Shown here piece by piece: positions 43,186 through 52,327 of a DNA stretch of 64,000 nt (positions are counted from its first letter, which is position 1; each line of letters opens with the position of its first letter). The notes under the pieces were generated by a model that worked only from the letters and a program-made list of their open reading frames with translations, searched no databases and was not told the origin of the DNA. Both the position numbers and the translations under genes were made by a program. Origin of the DNA: Shinella zoogloeoides (GTDB taxonomy: Bacteria; Pseudomonadota; Alphaproteobacteria; Rhizobiales; Rhizobiaceae); assembly GCF_022682305.1 (NCBI RefSeq), contig NZ_CP093528.1, positions 2,493,501 through 2,557,500 on the forward strand, in the 5' to 3' direction.

Positions 43186-43788
43186 ATGAGCCACGACACC
43201 TACGAGCTCAAGGCCGAAACGCGCGAACGGGTTGGTAAGGGGTCCTCCCGTGAACTTCGCCGCAACGGCCTTATTCCTGCAGTTATCTACGGCGACAAGC
43301 AGGCCCCCCTGTCGATCGCCATCTCGACCAAGGAAGTGACCCAGCGCATCCACGCCGGCGGCTTCAAGACGACGGTCGCGACGATCGACGTCAACGGCGA
43401 GAAGATCAAGGTCCTGCCGAAGGACTTCCAGCTTGATCCGGTCCGCGACTTCACGATGCATGTCGACTTCCTGCGCGTTTCGGGCGACACCCACGTTGTC
43501 GTCGAAGTTCCGGTTCACTTCGTCAACGAAGAGAAGTCCCCGGGCATCAAGGCCGGCGGCGTCCTGAACGTCGTTCGCCATGCAGTCGAGCTGCACGCCC
43601 TTGCCGGCAACATTCCGGAATTCATCACGGCTGATCTCGCTGGCCTCAAGGTTGGCGACGGCATCCACATCTCGCACGTCAAGCTGCCGAAGGGCACCAG
43701 CCCGGTCATCGCCGACCGCGACTTCACGATCGCCACGATCGCTGTCCCGGCTGCCGGCGTGAAGGAAGAAGAAGCCGCTTCCGAGTAA
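43186..43788 (+). CDS. rplY: 50S ribosomal protein L25 (long Ctc/TL5 form)
   Basis: The 200-residue protein has the L25 5S-rRNA-binding beta barrel (about 1 to 95: [41 protein letters not shown]) plus the C-terminal TL5/Ctc domain (100 to 190), the usual alphaproteobacterial long form. It binds 5S rRNA in the central protuberance and is linked to stress in other bacteria. The start MSHDTYEL (43186) follows AAAGG; an ATG at 43171 would add MKGKA. In related genomes pth follows rplY directly; here two signalling genes lie between. Confidence 0.95.
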   Translation: MSHDTYELKAETRERVGKGSSRELRRNGLIPAVIYGDKQAPLSIAISTKEVTQRIHAGGFKTTVATIDVNGEKIKVLPKDFQLDPVRDFTMHVDFLRVSGDTHVVVEVPVHFVNEEKSPGIKAGGVLNVVRHAVELHALAGNIPEFITADLAGLKVGDGIHISHVKLPKGTSPVIADRDFTIATIAVPAAGVKEEEAASE

Positions 43789-43811
43789 GCGCCTTCGACC
43801 GCATTCCTGCG

Positions 43812-43843
43812 AACCCCGCGTCCACCCGGACGCGGGGTTTTTC
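43812..43843 (+). terminator. Rho-independent terminator of rplY
   Basis: AACCCCGCGTCC, ACCC loop, GGACGCGGGGTT (12-bp perfect stem) and a T run. Confidence 0.92.
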
Positions 43844-44013
43844 TTTGCGCAGTCATTGCACTGCCGCCGCGACAAGTTTGAATTATCAGCACTTTTCCGA
43901 ACCGATATTTCAGCAACATTTAAGACTTTGGTGAAAATCTAGCCCCGGAAAACGTCGCGCGCCAAAGAGGGGCATATGGGCTGGCTTCGCAGAGCGGCAG
44001 GAGGGCAACCGGC

Positions 44014-46407
44014 ATGAAAGTGCATTCGGTTGAGAGCCGCTTCATTGCCATCGTCATCGGCGCCTTGCTCGTCTTCGTGGCCCCGCTCTTCGTCCTGTTC
44101 CTGATCCTGTCCTCCGACCGCGTGGCGCGCGAGCGCCTGCAGAACACCGAGGTCCTGCTGAAGACCAACGTGCAGGCGCTCGGCAAGCCGTTGTGGGATT
44201 TCGACAAGGAGAGCATCGACCAGATCGTCGCCGACCTGCAGGCCGATGCCGCCATCGGCCTCGTTCGCGTGCGCGACACGGCCGATGTCATCGATATCAG
44301 CAAGCCCGCCGTCGCACCCGATCCGGGAGAGGCCCGCTCCATCGTGCGGACCGACATTCTCCACAAGGCCTCCGACGGCATCCAGAAGGTCGGCACGGCG
44401 GAAATCTGGCTGAGGCAGGAAGGCCTCTTCTCGCGCTTCACGAAGGACGAGATCGCTATTTTCGCCATCTTCTTCTTCGCCGTCGCCACGCTTTTCACCG
44501 CCGCCCTCATCGGCAACCGCATCACGATCATCCGGCCGCTGATGCGGCTGACGGCGGCCATCGAGGCCACGCGCCGACTCGGCTCACGCCACCATGTCGA
44601 CTGGACGTCGAACGACGAGATGGGCGCGCTCGCCGACAATTTCAACGCGATGCAGAGCAAACTGGAGCGCGACGAGCTGGAGCTGAAGCTGGCCCATGCC
44701 CGCGCTACCGACATCTACAACCTCACCCCCGCCATGCTGTTTTCCATCGACGGCGAGAACCGCATCACCGCCGTCAGCGACTACTGGCTCCGCGCGACAG
44801 GCTATCGCCGCGAGGAGGCGATCGGCGAGGATTTCACCGCCTTCGTCGCCGAGGAATGGCGCGAGGCCTATCGCAGCCGCCACGCCACCAACACATCGGA
44901 CGGCGGCATCTGCGAAGTCACGGTGCGCTTCCGCTGCGCCGACGAAAGCATGATCGACGTGCTGATCCTGGAGACCGGCGCGGAGGCCAGCAGCGACCGG
45001 CATGCCCTGTCCCTTTCGGTCATGACCGATGTCACGGAACTCAAGGAAGCGGAAAACCGCAACCACCGCCAGGCGATCACCGATCACCTGACCGGCCTTC
45101 TCAACCGGCAGGGTCTCGAATCCATGCTGGACCACATGATCGGCGAGGTGGACGCGCGCGGCCAGCAGCTCGCCTGTCTTTTCGTCGACCTCGACCGCTT
45201 CAAGTGGATCAACGACAATCTCGGCCATGCAGCCGGCGACGACGTGCTCTGCCAGGTGGCGATGCGCCTGCGCCGCCAGTTGCGCGCCAGCGACATCATC
45301 GCCCGGCTCGGTGGCGACGAGTTCGCCATCCTGCTCACCGCGCCGGACGCCCGCCAACTCGCCCTCGACATCAGCGAACGGCTGGTGGCGAGCCTGCACG
45401 CGCCGTTCCTCGTCAACGGCGCGGAGCTGCATGTCAGCGCCAGCGTCGGCGTCGCGCTCTACCCCGATCATGCGACCACCGCGGCCAGCCTGCTGCAGAA
45501 ATCCGACATGGCCATGTATGCGCGCAAGCGCGGCGGCAAGAACGGCGTACAGCTCTTCGACAGCAACATGGTCGATATCGCCCGCACGCGCCTGGAGATC
45601 GAGCAATCCATCGAGCAGGGTTTGCGCAGCGACTGGTTCACGGTCCACCTTCAACCCATCGTCAGCCTTGCGGATGGCCGCGTGGCCGGCTTCGAGGCGC
45701 TGATGCGCCTCAACCACCCCGAGCGCGGCCTGCTGCCCCCGGCCGAGATCATCGGCGTCGCCGAGGAGAACGGCTCCATCGGCAAGATCGGCGATTGCAT
45801 CCTGTCGAAAGCCATCGCCAGCCTCGCCGTCATCTCGAAGCGTGACGGGCTGGCCGACAGCTACCTCGCGGTGAATTTCTCGCCGCTGCAATTCGAACCC
45901 GCCCTGCCCGCCCGCCTCGCCGCGCTGCTGCTGGAAAGCGGCATCACGCCGGCGCGCATCGTCGTGGAGATCACCGAGGCGGTGCTGATGTTCGACAACC
46001 CGGTGGTGCGCGAGGTGCTCGATGCGCTCTCCGACCTCGGTTGCCGCATCGCGCTCGACGATTTCGGCACGGGCTATTCCTCGCTGAGCTACCTCAACCG
46101 CTTCCCGGTCGATATCGTGAAGGTCGACCAGTCCTTCACCCGCTCGCTTTCCAGCGACCAGGTGGATTTGCGCCGCAAGAGCCGCATGCTGGTCGAAGGC
46201 ATCCGGACCATCTCGCACCAGATGGGCTGCGCCGTGGTGGCCGAGGGCGTCGAAACCGCCGAGCAATGGGATATCCTGCAGGCGATGGATATCGAATTCG
46301 CCCAGGGCTACCTGCTGAGCCGGCCGCTACCGCTCGATGCGCTCCTGGAGAAGCTGGACGACATCGCCCCGTCCCAGGCGCCCGGGCGCCGGGCAGCGGC
46401 ATCTTGA
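44014..46407 (+). CDS. Bifunctional-type c-di-GMP protein: HAMP-PAS-GGDEF-EAL
   Basis: The 797-residue membrane protein has two helices (about 9 to 32 and 148 to 170) around a periplasmic sensor loop, then HAMP (about 170 to 225) and PAS (about 235 to 345). GGDEF (about 355 to 515, RLGGDEF near 431 to 437) and EAL (about 530 to 785) follow. EAL catalytic landmarks are intact: FEALMRL (Glu561), NFSPLQF, EITEAVL, DDFGTGYSSLSYL and VAEGVE. Both activities are possible. It ends 17 bases before a periplasmic solute-binding protein gene, which may feed a ligand signal to the sensor loop. Confidence 0.93.
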   Translation: MKVHSVESRFIAIVIGALLVFVAPLFVLFLILSSDRVARERLQNTEVLLKTNVQALGKPLWDFDKESIDQIVADLQADAAIGLVRVRDTADVIDISKPAVAPDPGEARSIVRTDILHKASDGIQKVGTAEIWLRQEGLFSRFTKDEIAIFAIFFFAVATLFTAALIGNRITIIRPLMRLTAAIEATRRLGSRHHVDWTSNDEMGALADNFNAMQSKLERDELELKLAHARATDIYNLTPAMLFSIDGENRITAVSDYWLRATGYRREEAIGEDFTAFVAEEWREAYRSRHATNTSDGGICEVTVRFRCADESMIDVLILETGAEASSDRHALSLSVMTDVTELKEAENRNHRQAITDHLTGLLNRQGLESMLDHMIGEVDARGQQLACLFVDLDRFKWINDNLGHAAGDDVLCQVAMRLRRQLRASDIIARLGGDEFAILLTAPDARQLALDISERLVASLHAPFLVNGAELHVSASVGVALYPDHATTAASLLQKSDMAMYARKRGGKNGVQLFDSNMVDIARTRLEIEQSIEQGLRSDWFTVHLQPIVSLADGRVAGFEALMRLNHPERGLLPPAEIIGVAEENGSIGKIGDCILSKAIASLAVISKRDGLADSYLAVNFSPLQFEPALPARLAALLLESGITPARIVVEITEAVLMFDNPVVREVLDALSDLGCRIALDDFGTGYSSLSYLNRFPVDIVKVDQSFTRSLSSDQVDLRRKSRMLVEGIRTISHQMGCAVVAEGVETAEQWDILQAMDIEFAQGYLLSRPLPLDALLEKLDDIAPSQAPGRRAAAS

Positions 46408-46423
46408 GAAACGGGGAGAGGGG

Positions 46424-47176
46424 ATGATGAAGAGACTGCTCCTGGCGCTCGGCCTTTCACTCGCTCCCCTTTCCGCACCGCTCGCCGAGCCGCTGCACTT
46501 CATCACCGAGGAATACGCACCCTTCAATTTCCTCAAGGACGGCAAGATCACCGGCATCACCGTCGATCAGGTCACCGCGATCGCCGAAGCGGCCGGCATC
46601 GACTACACGATGGAGATCATGCCCTGGGCGCGCGCCTTCGCCATGGTGCGGAGCCGGTCGATGCACTGCATCTTCACGGCCGGATACAACCGCGAGCGCG
46701 CCCGCCAGTTCGCCTGGATCACCCCCACACTCAAGGACGAGATGGTGCTGCTGAAGCGCAAGGACGGCAGCAAGGGACCGGCCTCCATGAAGGAAGCACT
46801 CGGCATGAAGGTCGGCTCGCAGCGCGGTGACTTCGCCGTGGAGGTGCTGGAAGGCCTTGGCTTCACGAATATCGATCTTGCCGCCGACATCGACCTTTCC
46901 GTGCGCAAGCTCGTTTCCGGCCGCATCGACCTGATGCCGACCTCCATCAAGACCTATGAAAGCCTCGTGCGGCGGGGAGAGCCGGTGGAAAAAGCCATGG
47001 CGATGTCGGGCCAGATCTTCGGCATCGCCTGCAACAAGCAGACGCCTCCGACCCTCATCGCCCGCCTGCAGGCCGAGTTGAACAAGCTGATCGCAAGCGG
47101 CGAGCAGGACCGCATCTTTGCCGCCTACGGCCTGCCGCCAACCCCGCGCACGACGGAAAACGGCGCGAAGGAATAG
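46424..47176 (+). CDS. Periplasmic solute-binding protein (SBP_bac_3 type)
   Basis: The 250-residue precursor has a signal peptide ([20 protein letters not shown]) and a two-lobed type II binding domain ([51 protein letters not shown]). The wording is that of amino-acid-like ABC binding proteins that lack a linked ABC system. Right after the GGDEF-EAL gene with GGGGAGAGGGG as ribosome site, it probably acts as a ligand-binding partner for signalling rather than for uptake. Starts at 46424 or 46427 are equivalent. Confidence 0.85.
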   Translation: MMKRLLLALGLSLAPLSAPLAEPLHFITEEYAPFNFLKDGKITGITVDQVTAIAEAAGIDYTMEIMPWARAFAMVRSRSMHCIFTAGYNRERARQFAWITPTLKDEMVLLKRKDGSKGPASMKEALGMKVGSQRGDFAVEVLEGLGFTNIDLAADIDLSVRKLVSGRIDLMPTSIKTYESLVRRGEPVEKAMAMSGQIFGIACNKQTPPTLIARLQAELNKLIASGEQDRIFAAYGLPPTPRTTENGAKE

Positions 47177-47244
47177 CCTGCCTGTTGACTTCCAGCCGCT
47201 TTCGCGGTGGTGAAGGTCGAACACAGCTTTTGGCGGACCATTCC

Positions 47245-47958
47245 ATGCAGATCATCGCCGGGCTCGGCAATCCGGGCGCAAAATACGCGGGCAACCGTCA
47301 CAATATCGGTTTCATGGCGCTGGACGCCATCCACCGCAAGAACCCTTTCTCGCCCTGGTCGAAGAAGTTCAAGGCGGAGATCTCCGAGGGCGAGCTGGCC
47401 GGTGAGAAGGTGCTGCTCGTCAAGCCGCAGACCTTCATGAACCTTTCCGGCGAATCCGTCGGCGAGGCGATGCGCTTCTACAAGCTGGCGCCGAAGGATA
47501 TCGTCGCGATCTACGACGAGCTGGACCTTGCCCCCGGCAAGGCCCGCATCAAGGTCGGCGGCGGCCATGGCGGGCACAATGGCATCAAGTCGCTCGACGC
47601 CCATTGCGGCAAGGAATACCGGCGGCTACGCCTTGGCATCGGCCATCCGGGCGCCAAGGAACTCGTCACCAATCATGTGCTCGGCGATTTCGCCAAGGCA
47701 GACCATGCCTGGCTCGACCCGCTGCTGGACGAACTGGGTATCAACGCCGCCATACTGGTGCGCGGCGAGGATTCGCAGCTCATGAACAAGCTGGCGCTCG
47801 CCACCGGAAGCAAGCCGGAGGAGGATGCGCCGGCGAAGAAACCCGCCGGCCAGTCCCATATCCGCGCCGCGCGCAACCACGCCCAGCCGAAGGCGCTGCC
47901 GACCAGCGGGCCGATGGCCCACATGCTGAAGAAGCTCTTCGGCGACAAGGACAAGTAA
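47245..47958 (+). CDS. pth: Peptidyl-tRNA hydrolase
   Basis: The 237-residue cytosolic enzyme frees tRNA from peptidyl-tRNA that has fallen off ribosomes. Signature motifs: [25 protein letters not shown] (catalytic His in RHNIGF), [13 protein letters not shown], and [31 protein letters not shown]. The tail of about 45 residues beyond the domain is Ala/Pro/Lys-rich, as in other Rhizobiales. Convergent with clpS2; ychF follows on the plus strand. Confidence 0.97.
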   Translation: MQIIAGLGNPGAKYAGNRHNIGFMALDAIHRKNPFSPWSKKFKAEISEGELAGEKVLLVKPQTFMNLSGESVGEAMRFYKLAPKDIVAIYDELDLAPGKARIKVGGGHGGHNGIKSLDAHCGKEYRRLRLGIGHPGAKELVTNHVLGDFAKADHAWLDPLLDELGINAAILVRGEDSQLMNKLALATGSKPEEDAPAKKPAGQSHIRAARNHAQPKALPTSGPMAHMLKKLFGDKDK

Positions 47959-47962
47959 CGGC

Positions 47963-48274
47963 CTATTCCTCCGGCTCGGTCTGGAAGAGCAGCGGGAAGC
48001 CCGCCTCCTTGGCGAGGTCCGTCGCCTCCTTCGCCTTGGTCTCGGCAATATCGCGCGCGCAGACGACCACCACCGAGGTCCCCATCCTGTGGGCGGTCAG
48101 CATCACGCGGTAGCTCGTCTCCTCCGGCATGTGGAAGATGGCCTTCAGCACCAGCACAACGAAGTCGCGCGGCGTATAGTCGTCGTTGACGAGGATGACC
48201 TTGTAGAGCCTCGGCCGCTGCAGCTTCGGTTTCGTGACGGTCTTCGGGGTAAGGATCGTGTCACCATTGCTCAT
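47963..48274 (-). CDS. clpS2: ATP-dependent Clp protease adaptor ClpS2
   Basis: The 103-residue adaptor delivers N-degron proteins to ClpAP. The core reads LYKVILVNDDYTPRDFVVLVLKAIFHMPEETSYRVMLTAHRMGTSVVVVCARDIAETKAKEATDLAKEAGFPLLFQTEPEE: NDDYTP binds the N-degron amino group, and the tail AGFPLLFQTEPEE is that of Agrobacterium ClpS2 rather than ClpS1, as I recall it. ClpS2 has tighter residue specificity. It is not next to clpA, unlike ClpS1 genes. Four bases separate its stop from the pth stop. Confidence 0.92.
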   Translation of the reverse strand: MSNGDTILTPKTVTKPKLQRPRLYKVILVNDDYTPRDFVVLVLKAIFHMPEETSYRVMLTAHRMGTSVVVVCARDIAETKAKEATDLAKEAGFPLLFQTEPEE

Positions 48275-48432
48275 GGGAAGCTCCTCGGACTGTTGGCTTC
48301 GAGCGGTGTACGGCCATTGTGCACCGCAGGCGGGGCGACTTCAAGGCCGTGCGGGCCGCAGGCCCTTGACCCTGCCCCGTCCTTCCCCCATAGCGAGGGC
48401 AACGATTTTTCCAAGACGAACGGACCATTTCC

Positions 48433-49536
48433 ATGGGCTTCAAATGCGGTATCGTCGGTCTGCCGAATGTCGGCAAGTCGACCCTCTTCAACGCGCTGAC
48501 CAAGACGGCGGCCGCCCAGGCGGCGAACTATCCCTTCTGCACCATCGAGCCGAATACCGGCGAAGTCGCCGTGCCGGATCCGCGCATGAAGGCGCTCGCA
48601 AGCGTCGCCGGCTCCAAGGAGATCATCCCGACGCGCATCTCCTTCGTCGACATCGCCGGCCTCGTGCGCGGCGCATCGAAGGGTGAAGGCCTCGGCAACA
48701 AGTTCCTCGCCAACATCCGCGAAGTCGATGCCGTCGTGCATGTGCTGCGCTGCTTCGAGGACGATGACATCACCCATGTCGAAGGCCGGATCAATCCGGT
48801 CGGCGACGCCGACACGATCGAGACCGAGCTGATGCTCGCCGACCTGGAAAGCCTGGAGCGCCGCGTCGAGCAGACGCGCAAGCGGGCGGCCAGCAAGGAC
48901 AAGGATTCACTGGCGCAGCTGCCGATCATGGAAGCCGTCGTCAAGCTCCTCAACGAGGGCAAGCCGGCCCGTCTTCTGCTGAAGACGCTGGCTCCGGAAG
49001 AGATCGAGGTCCTGAAGGGCCTCAACCTCCTGACGTCGCATCCGGTCCTCTACGTCTGCAACGTCGCTGAAGCGGACGCCTCGACGGGCAACGCCCACAC
49101 TGCAGCCGTCGCCGCCATGGCGAAGGAACAGGGCGCCGAATGCGTCATCATCTCGGCCGCCATCGAATCCGAGGTCGCCCAGCTTCCCGAAGAGGAAGCG
49201 ACCGAATTCCTCTCCGCGCTCGGCCTCGAGGAAGCCGGTCTCGACCGGCTCATCCGCGCCGGCTACCATCTGCTAGACCTCATCACCTATTTCACCGTCG
49301 GCCCCAAGGAAACCCGCGCCTGGACCATCGTGCGCGGCACCAAGGCCCCGCAGGCAGCCGGCGTCATCCACACCGATTTCGAACGCGGCTTCATCCGCGC
49401 CTTCACCATCGCCTATGACGACTACATCGCCTACAAGGGTGAAGTCGGCGCCAAGGAAGCCGGCAAGGGCCGCGACGAAGGCAAGGAATACGTGGTTCAG
49501 GACGGCGACGTCATCCATTTCCGCTTCAACACGTAA
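48433..49536 (+). CDS. ychF: Redox-regulated ATPase YchF
   Basis: The 367-residue Obg-class P-loop protein has G1 GLPNVGKSTLF near the start, the G3 region FVDIAGLVRGASKGEGLGN and the coiled-coil insert (LESLERRVEQTRKRAASKDKD). The C-terminal TGS domain has FFTVGPKETRAWTIVRGTKAPQAAGVIHTDFERGFIRA (as YFTVGPKE here). YchF/OLA1 prefers ATP and dampens the oxidative stress response. Same place after pth as in other rhizobia. A terminator follows at 49561. Confidence 0.97.
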   Translation: MGFKCGIVGLPNVGKSTLFNALTKTAAAQAANYPFCTIEPNTGEVAVPDPRMKALASVAGSKEIIPTRISFVDIAGLVRGASKGEGLGNKFLANIREVDAVVHVLRCFEDDDITHVEGRINPVGDADTIETELMLADLESLERRVEQTRKRAASKDKDSLAQLPIMEAVVKLLNEGKPARLLLKTLAPEEIEVLKGLNLLTSHPVLYVCNVAEADASTGNAHTAAVAAMAKEQGAECVIISAAIESEVAQLPEEEATEFLSALGLEEAGLDRLIRAGYHLLDLITYFTVGPKETRAWTIVRGTKAPQAAGVIHTDFERGFIRAFTIAYDDYIAYKGEVGAKEAGKGRDEGKEYVVQDGDVIHFRFNT

Positions 49537-49560
49537 GCGAACCGCATCCCCGGTATTTCA

Positions 49561-49594
49561 GCCGCCGTCCCTGACCCGAGGGGCGGCGGTTTTC
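49561..49594 (+). terminator. Probable terminator of ychF
   Basis: CCGCC..CCC pairs with GGG..GGCGG (49562 to 49590) with a small internal loop, followed by TTTTCG. Confidence 0.65.
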
Positions 49595-49669
49595 GTTGAC
49601 GGGGACCGATGCAAGGGCGGCCGAGCTTGCCAAAGCAGACCGCCCTCGCCATTGTGCCCTTGCAACAGA

Positions 49670-50152
49670 ATGGACGGGATCGTGCCCAGCTACACCTTTG
49701 AAGACTTCACGCCCGGCCGCCGCTTCGAATTTTCGAAGCGCACGATGACGGCACAGGAGATCGTCGCCTTCGCGGCCGAATTCGATCCCCAGCCGATGCA
49801 TCTGGACGAGGTGGTCGGCAGCGCCAGCATCCTCGGCGGCCTCGCCGCCTCCGGCTGGCACACCAGCGCGGTGATGATGCGCATGCTCTTCGAGGCCTAT
49901 ATCGACGGTTCCACCTCGGAAGGCTCGCCCGGTGTCGATCTCATGGAATGGAAGCGCCCGGTGCTCGCCGGCGATACACTCGGCGGATACTGCGAGGTGC
50001 TGGAAGCCCGCATCTCGCGCTCGCGGCCGGACATCGGCATCGTGCGCCTGCGCGCCGAGGTGACGAACCAGCGCGGCGAGACCGTCGCCGTCTGCGAATA
50101 CATCAACATGCTGCGGCTTGCCGCAAAAGGAGCCGACCATGCGGATGGCTGA
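49670..50152 (+). CDS. MaoC-like hydratase, first of a tandem pair
   Basis: The 160-residue hot-dog-fold protein has the R-hydratase motif region FAAEFDPQPMHLDEVVGSASILGGLAASGWHTSA; the Asp of FDPQP and the His of MH are the catalytic pair in this family. Such enzymes hydrate enoyl-CoA thioesters. Overlaps the next gene by 14 bases, with which it shares FDPQP-H-LDE and SGWHTSA, so the two are paralogues and may form a heterodimer. Confidence 0.88.
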   Translation: MDGIVPSYTFEDFTPGRRFEFSKRTMTAQEIVAFAAEFDPQPMHLDEVVGSASILGGLAASGWHTSAVMMRMLFEAYIDGSTSEGSPGVDLMEWKRPVLAGDTLGGYCEVLEARISRSRPDIGIVRLRAEVTNQRGETVAVCEYINMLRLAAKGADHADG

Positions 50153-50606
50153 GCTTTATCCTTTCGGCGAGGCGGTCGATATCGGCAGCCTCACCTTCAC
50201 GGCCGGGGACATCATCCGCTTCGCGAAGGATTTCGACCCGCAGCCCTTCCACCTCGACGAGGAACAGGCAAGGCACGCCCTCTTCGGCGGCCTCTGTGCC
50301 TCCGGCTGGCATACGAGCGCGGGCTGGATGAAATGCTTCGTGCCGTTCTGGATGGACGAATGCAGGCGCCTCGCCGCGAAAGGTATCGCGCCCCCGAATC
50401 TCGGCCCCTCCCCGGGCTTCACCAAGCTCGCCTGGCTGAAGCCGGTCTTCGCCGGCGACACCATCACTTACTCGGTGACGCTCACCGGATCGCGCGAACT
50501 CGCCTCGCGTTCGGACCGGCTGATCAACACGATCCTCAATGCCGGCCGAAACCAGAAGGGCGAGCCGGTCATCCGGTTCGAGAGCACGGTTCTGGAGTTC
50601 GTCTGA
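50139..50606 (+). CDS. MaoC-like hydratase, second of a tandem pair
   Basis: The 155-residue hot-dog protein starts MRMAELYPFGEAVDIGSLTFTAGDIIRFAKDFDPQPFHLDEEQARHALFGGLCASGWHTSA. It has the same catalytic Asp/His pair as its neighbour, then the strand TKLAWLKPVFAGDTITYSVTLTGSRELASR. Its ribosome site AAAAGGAG lies inside the end of the first gene, so translation is coupled. Acyl-CoA hydratase role probable; chain length and partner unknown. Confidence 0.88.
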   Translation: MRMAELYPFGEAVDIGSLTFTAGDIIRFAKDFDPQPFHLDEEQARHALFGGLCASGWHTSAGWMKCFVPFWMDECRRLAAKGIAPPNLGPSPGFTKLAWLKPVFAGDTITYSVTLTGSRELASRSDRLINTILNAGRNQKGEPVIRFESTVLEFV

Positions 50607-50699
50607 GGCTCTCGCCGATCGGAGAGCCTGCCCCTCTCCAGCGAGCGGGGACTTGCTCCATGCACCGTTGAAGATCTGGGAAAGCGGCGCGGCATATCT

Positions 50700-50725
50700 C
50701 CTTCTCCCCGCTTGCGGGGAGAAGG
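50700..50725. repeat. Palindromic intergenic element of a type frequent in rhizobia
   Basis: CCTTCTCCCCGC, TT, GCGGGGAGAAGG: a perfect 12-bp palindrome followed by TAGCCGGCAGGCCGGATGAGAGG. From memory, this wording (CTTCTCCCCGC...GCGGGGAGAAGG...GGCAGG..GGATGAG) recurs between genes in many Rhizobiales genomes as a mobile palindromic repeat. It lies between the convergent maoC and apt genes and could also end transcription. Confidence 0.6.
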
Positions 50726-50772
50726 TAGCCGGCAGGCCGGATGAGAGGCCGCCATCCGAAGACGGCCCGCCC

Positions 50773-51315
50773 TCAATCCCCGTCGAAGGCCACCAACGTG
50801 CGCACTTCCACGCCGAGTGCTTCCAGCTTCTTGCGCCCGCCGATGCCCGGCAGGTCGATGATAAAGCAGGCCGCGACGATGTCCGCGCCCATCTGCTGCA
50901 ACAGCTTGACCGCCGCTTCCGCCGTACCGCCGGTCGCGATCAGGTCGTCGACGAGGATCACCTTCTCGCCCGGCTTGATGGCGTCCTTGTGCATCTCCAT
51001 CTCGTCCACGCCGTATTCCAGGCTATAGGCGATGCGTACGGTCTCGTGCGGCAGCTTGCCCTTCTTGCGGATCGGCACGAAGCCGGTCGAAAGCTGGTGC
51101 GCCATGGCCCCGCCGAGAATGAAGCCGCGCGCCTCGATGCCGGCGACCTTGGCGATGCCGATGCCCGCATAGGGATGCACCAGCTCGTCCACCGCACGGC
51201 GGAAGGCGCGCGGATTGCCGAGCAGCGTGGTGATGTCGCGGAAGACGATGCCGGGCTTGGGATAGTCCGGAATGCTGCGGATCGCGGCGACGAGTTCGTT
51301 TTCAAGCGTAGACAT
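50773..51315 (-). CDS. apt: Adenine phosphoribosyltransferase
   Basis: The 180-residue cytosolic enzyme joins adenine to PRPP to give AMP (purine salvage). Landmarks: [37 protein letters not shown], and the PRPP loop [22 protein letters not shown]. The start [14 protein letters not shown] is the usual one; the upstream extension is not family-like. Alone between a repeat element and the pet operon on the same strand. Confidence 0.96.
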   Translation of the reverse strand: MSTLENELVAAIRSIPDYPKPGIVFRDITTLLGNPRAFRRAVDELVHPYAGIGIAKVAGIEARGFILGGAMAHQLSTGFVPIRKKGKLPHETVRIAYSLEYGVDEMEMHKDAIKPGEKVILVDDLIATGGTAEAAVKLLQQMGADIVAACFIIDLPGIGGRKKLEALGVEVRTLVAFDGD

Positions 51316-51373
51316 GGAGGTTCCCGACTGCGGAGGGCTTCGTCCGGTTATTGCAGGTGAGGCGCGGCCCCAC

Positions 51374-51400
51374 AACAAAAAAGGCGGCCCGGAGGCCGCC
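51374..51400 (-). terminator. Rho-independent terminator of the petABC operon
   Basis: AGGCGGCC (51381 to 51388) and GGCCGCCT (51393 to 51400), followed on the minus strand by TTTTTTG. Confidence 0.88.
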
Positions 51401-51422
51401 TTTCGACAGAGCGGCTAGCCGC

Positions 51423-52307
51423 TCAGTGTTCCTTGTTCGCGTAGACCGACTTCTTCGTCAGGTAGATCAGGCCGGTGAAGATCACCAGGAAGACCATGAC
51501 CATGAAGCCGGTGCGCTTGCGTGCTTCCAGGTGCGGCTCAGCGGCCCACATCAGGAAGGCGGAGACGTCGCGGGCATACTGGTCGACCGTCTGCGGCGAG
51601 CCATCGTCATAGGTGACCTGGTCGTCGGAGATCGGCTTTGCCATGGCGAGCGCCGCGGCGCTGACGAAGTACGGGTTGAAGTGCGTGCCTTCGGCGACTT
51701 CGAGATGCGCCGGCACCTCTTCATCGTAGCCCGTCAGCAGCGAGTAGATATAGTCCGGCCCGCCTTCCTGGTACTGCGTGAAGATATCGAAGACGAACTG
51801 CGGGAAGCCGCGGGTGATGCCGCGCGCCTTGGCGATCAGCGAGAAGTCCGGCGGAGCCGCGCCGTTGTTCGCGGCGGCCGCTGCCTGCACGTTCGGGAAC
51901 GGCGACGGGAAGTGGTCGGACGGAACGGCCTTGCGGGTGAACATCTCACCGTCGCTGTTCGGGCCGTCCTCGACTTCGTAGTTCGCCGCGAAGGCCTTTA
52001 CCTGAGCTTCCGAGTAACCGAGGCCTTCCAGCGTGCGGAAAGCGACGAGGTTCATCGAATGGCAGGCAGAACAGACTTCGGTATAGACCTTGAGGCCGCG
52101 CTGGAGCTGCCCCCTGTCATACTTGCCGAACGGGCCGGCGAAGGACCATTCCTGTTCCCGGGGGTGGTGCATGGGGAAATGCGGGGTGGCGTGTTCCGCT
52201 GCCGCGCCGGCGGCGGGCGCCGCCTCTTCCGCCGTGGCGAAGGAGACGCCGAGGCCGGCGACGAGTGCGAGCGACAGAATGCCTGCAACAAGCTTTTTCA
52301 TTGTCAT
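51423..52307 (-). CDS. petC: Cytochrome c1 of the bc1 complex
   Basis: The 294-residue precursor has a signal peptide (KKLVAGILSLALVAGLGVSFATA) and one c-type heme site CSACH (Cys79, Cys82, His83). A C-terminal membrane anchor (TGFMVMVFLVIFTGLIYLTKKSVYA) keeps the heme domain in the periplasm. Axial Met is likely in the FNPYFVSAAALAMAKPIS segment. It passes electrons from the Rieske centre to soluble or membrane cytochrome c. The ATG at 52301 (MKKL) is nearly as good a start. Last gene of petABC. Confidence 0.95.
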   Translation of the reverse strand: MTMKKLVAGILSLALVAGLGVSFATAEEAAPAAGAAAEHATPHFPMHHPREQEWSFAGPFGKYDRGQLQRGLKVYTEVCSACHSMNLVAFRTLEGLGYSEAQVKAFAANYEVEDGPNSDGEMFTRKAVPSDHFPSPFPNVQAAAAANNGAAPPDFSLIAKARGITRGFPQFVFDIFTQYQEGGPDYIYSLLTGYDEEVPAHLEVAEGTHFNPYFVSAAALAMAKPISDDQVTYDDGSPQTVDQYARDVSAFLMWAAEPHLEARKRTGFMVMVFLVIFTGLIYLTKKSVYANKEH

Positions 52308-52327
52308 GGTTCCTTTCGTCGCTCGTC

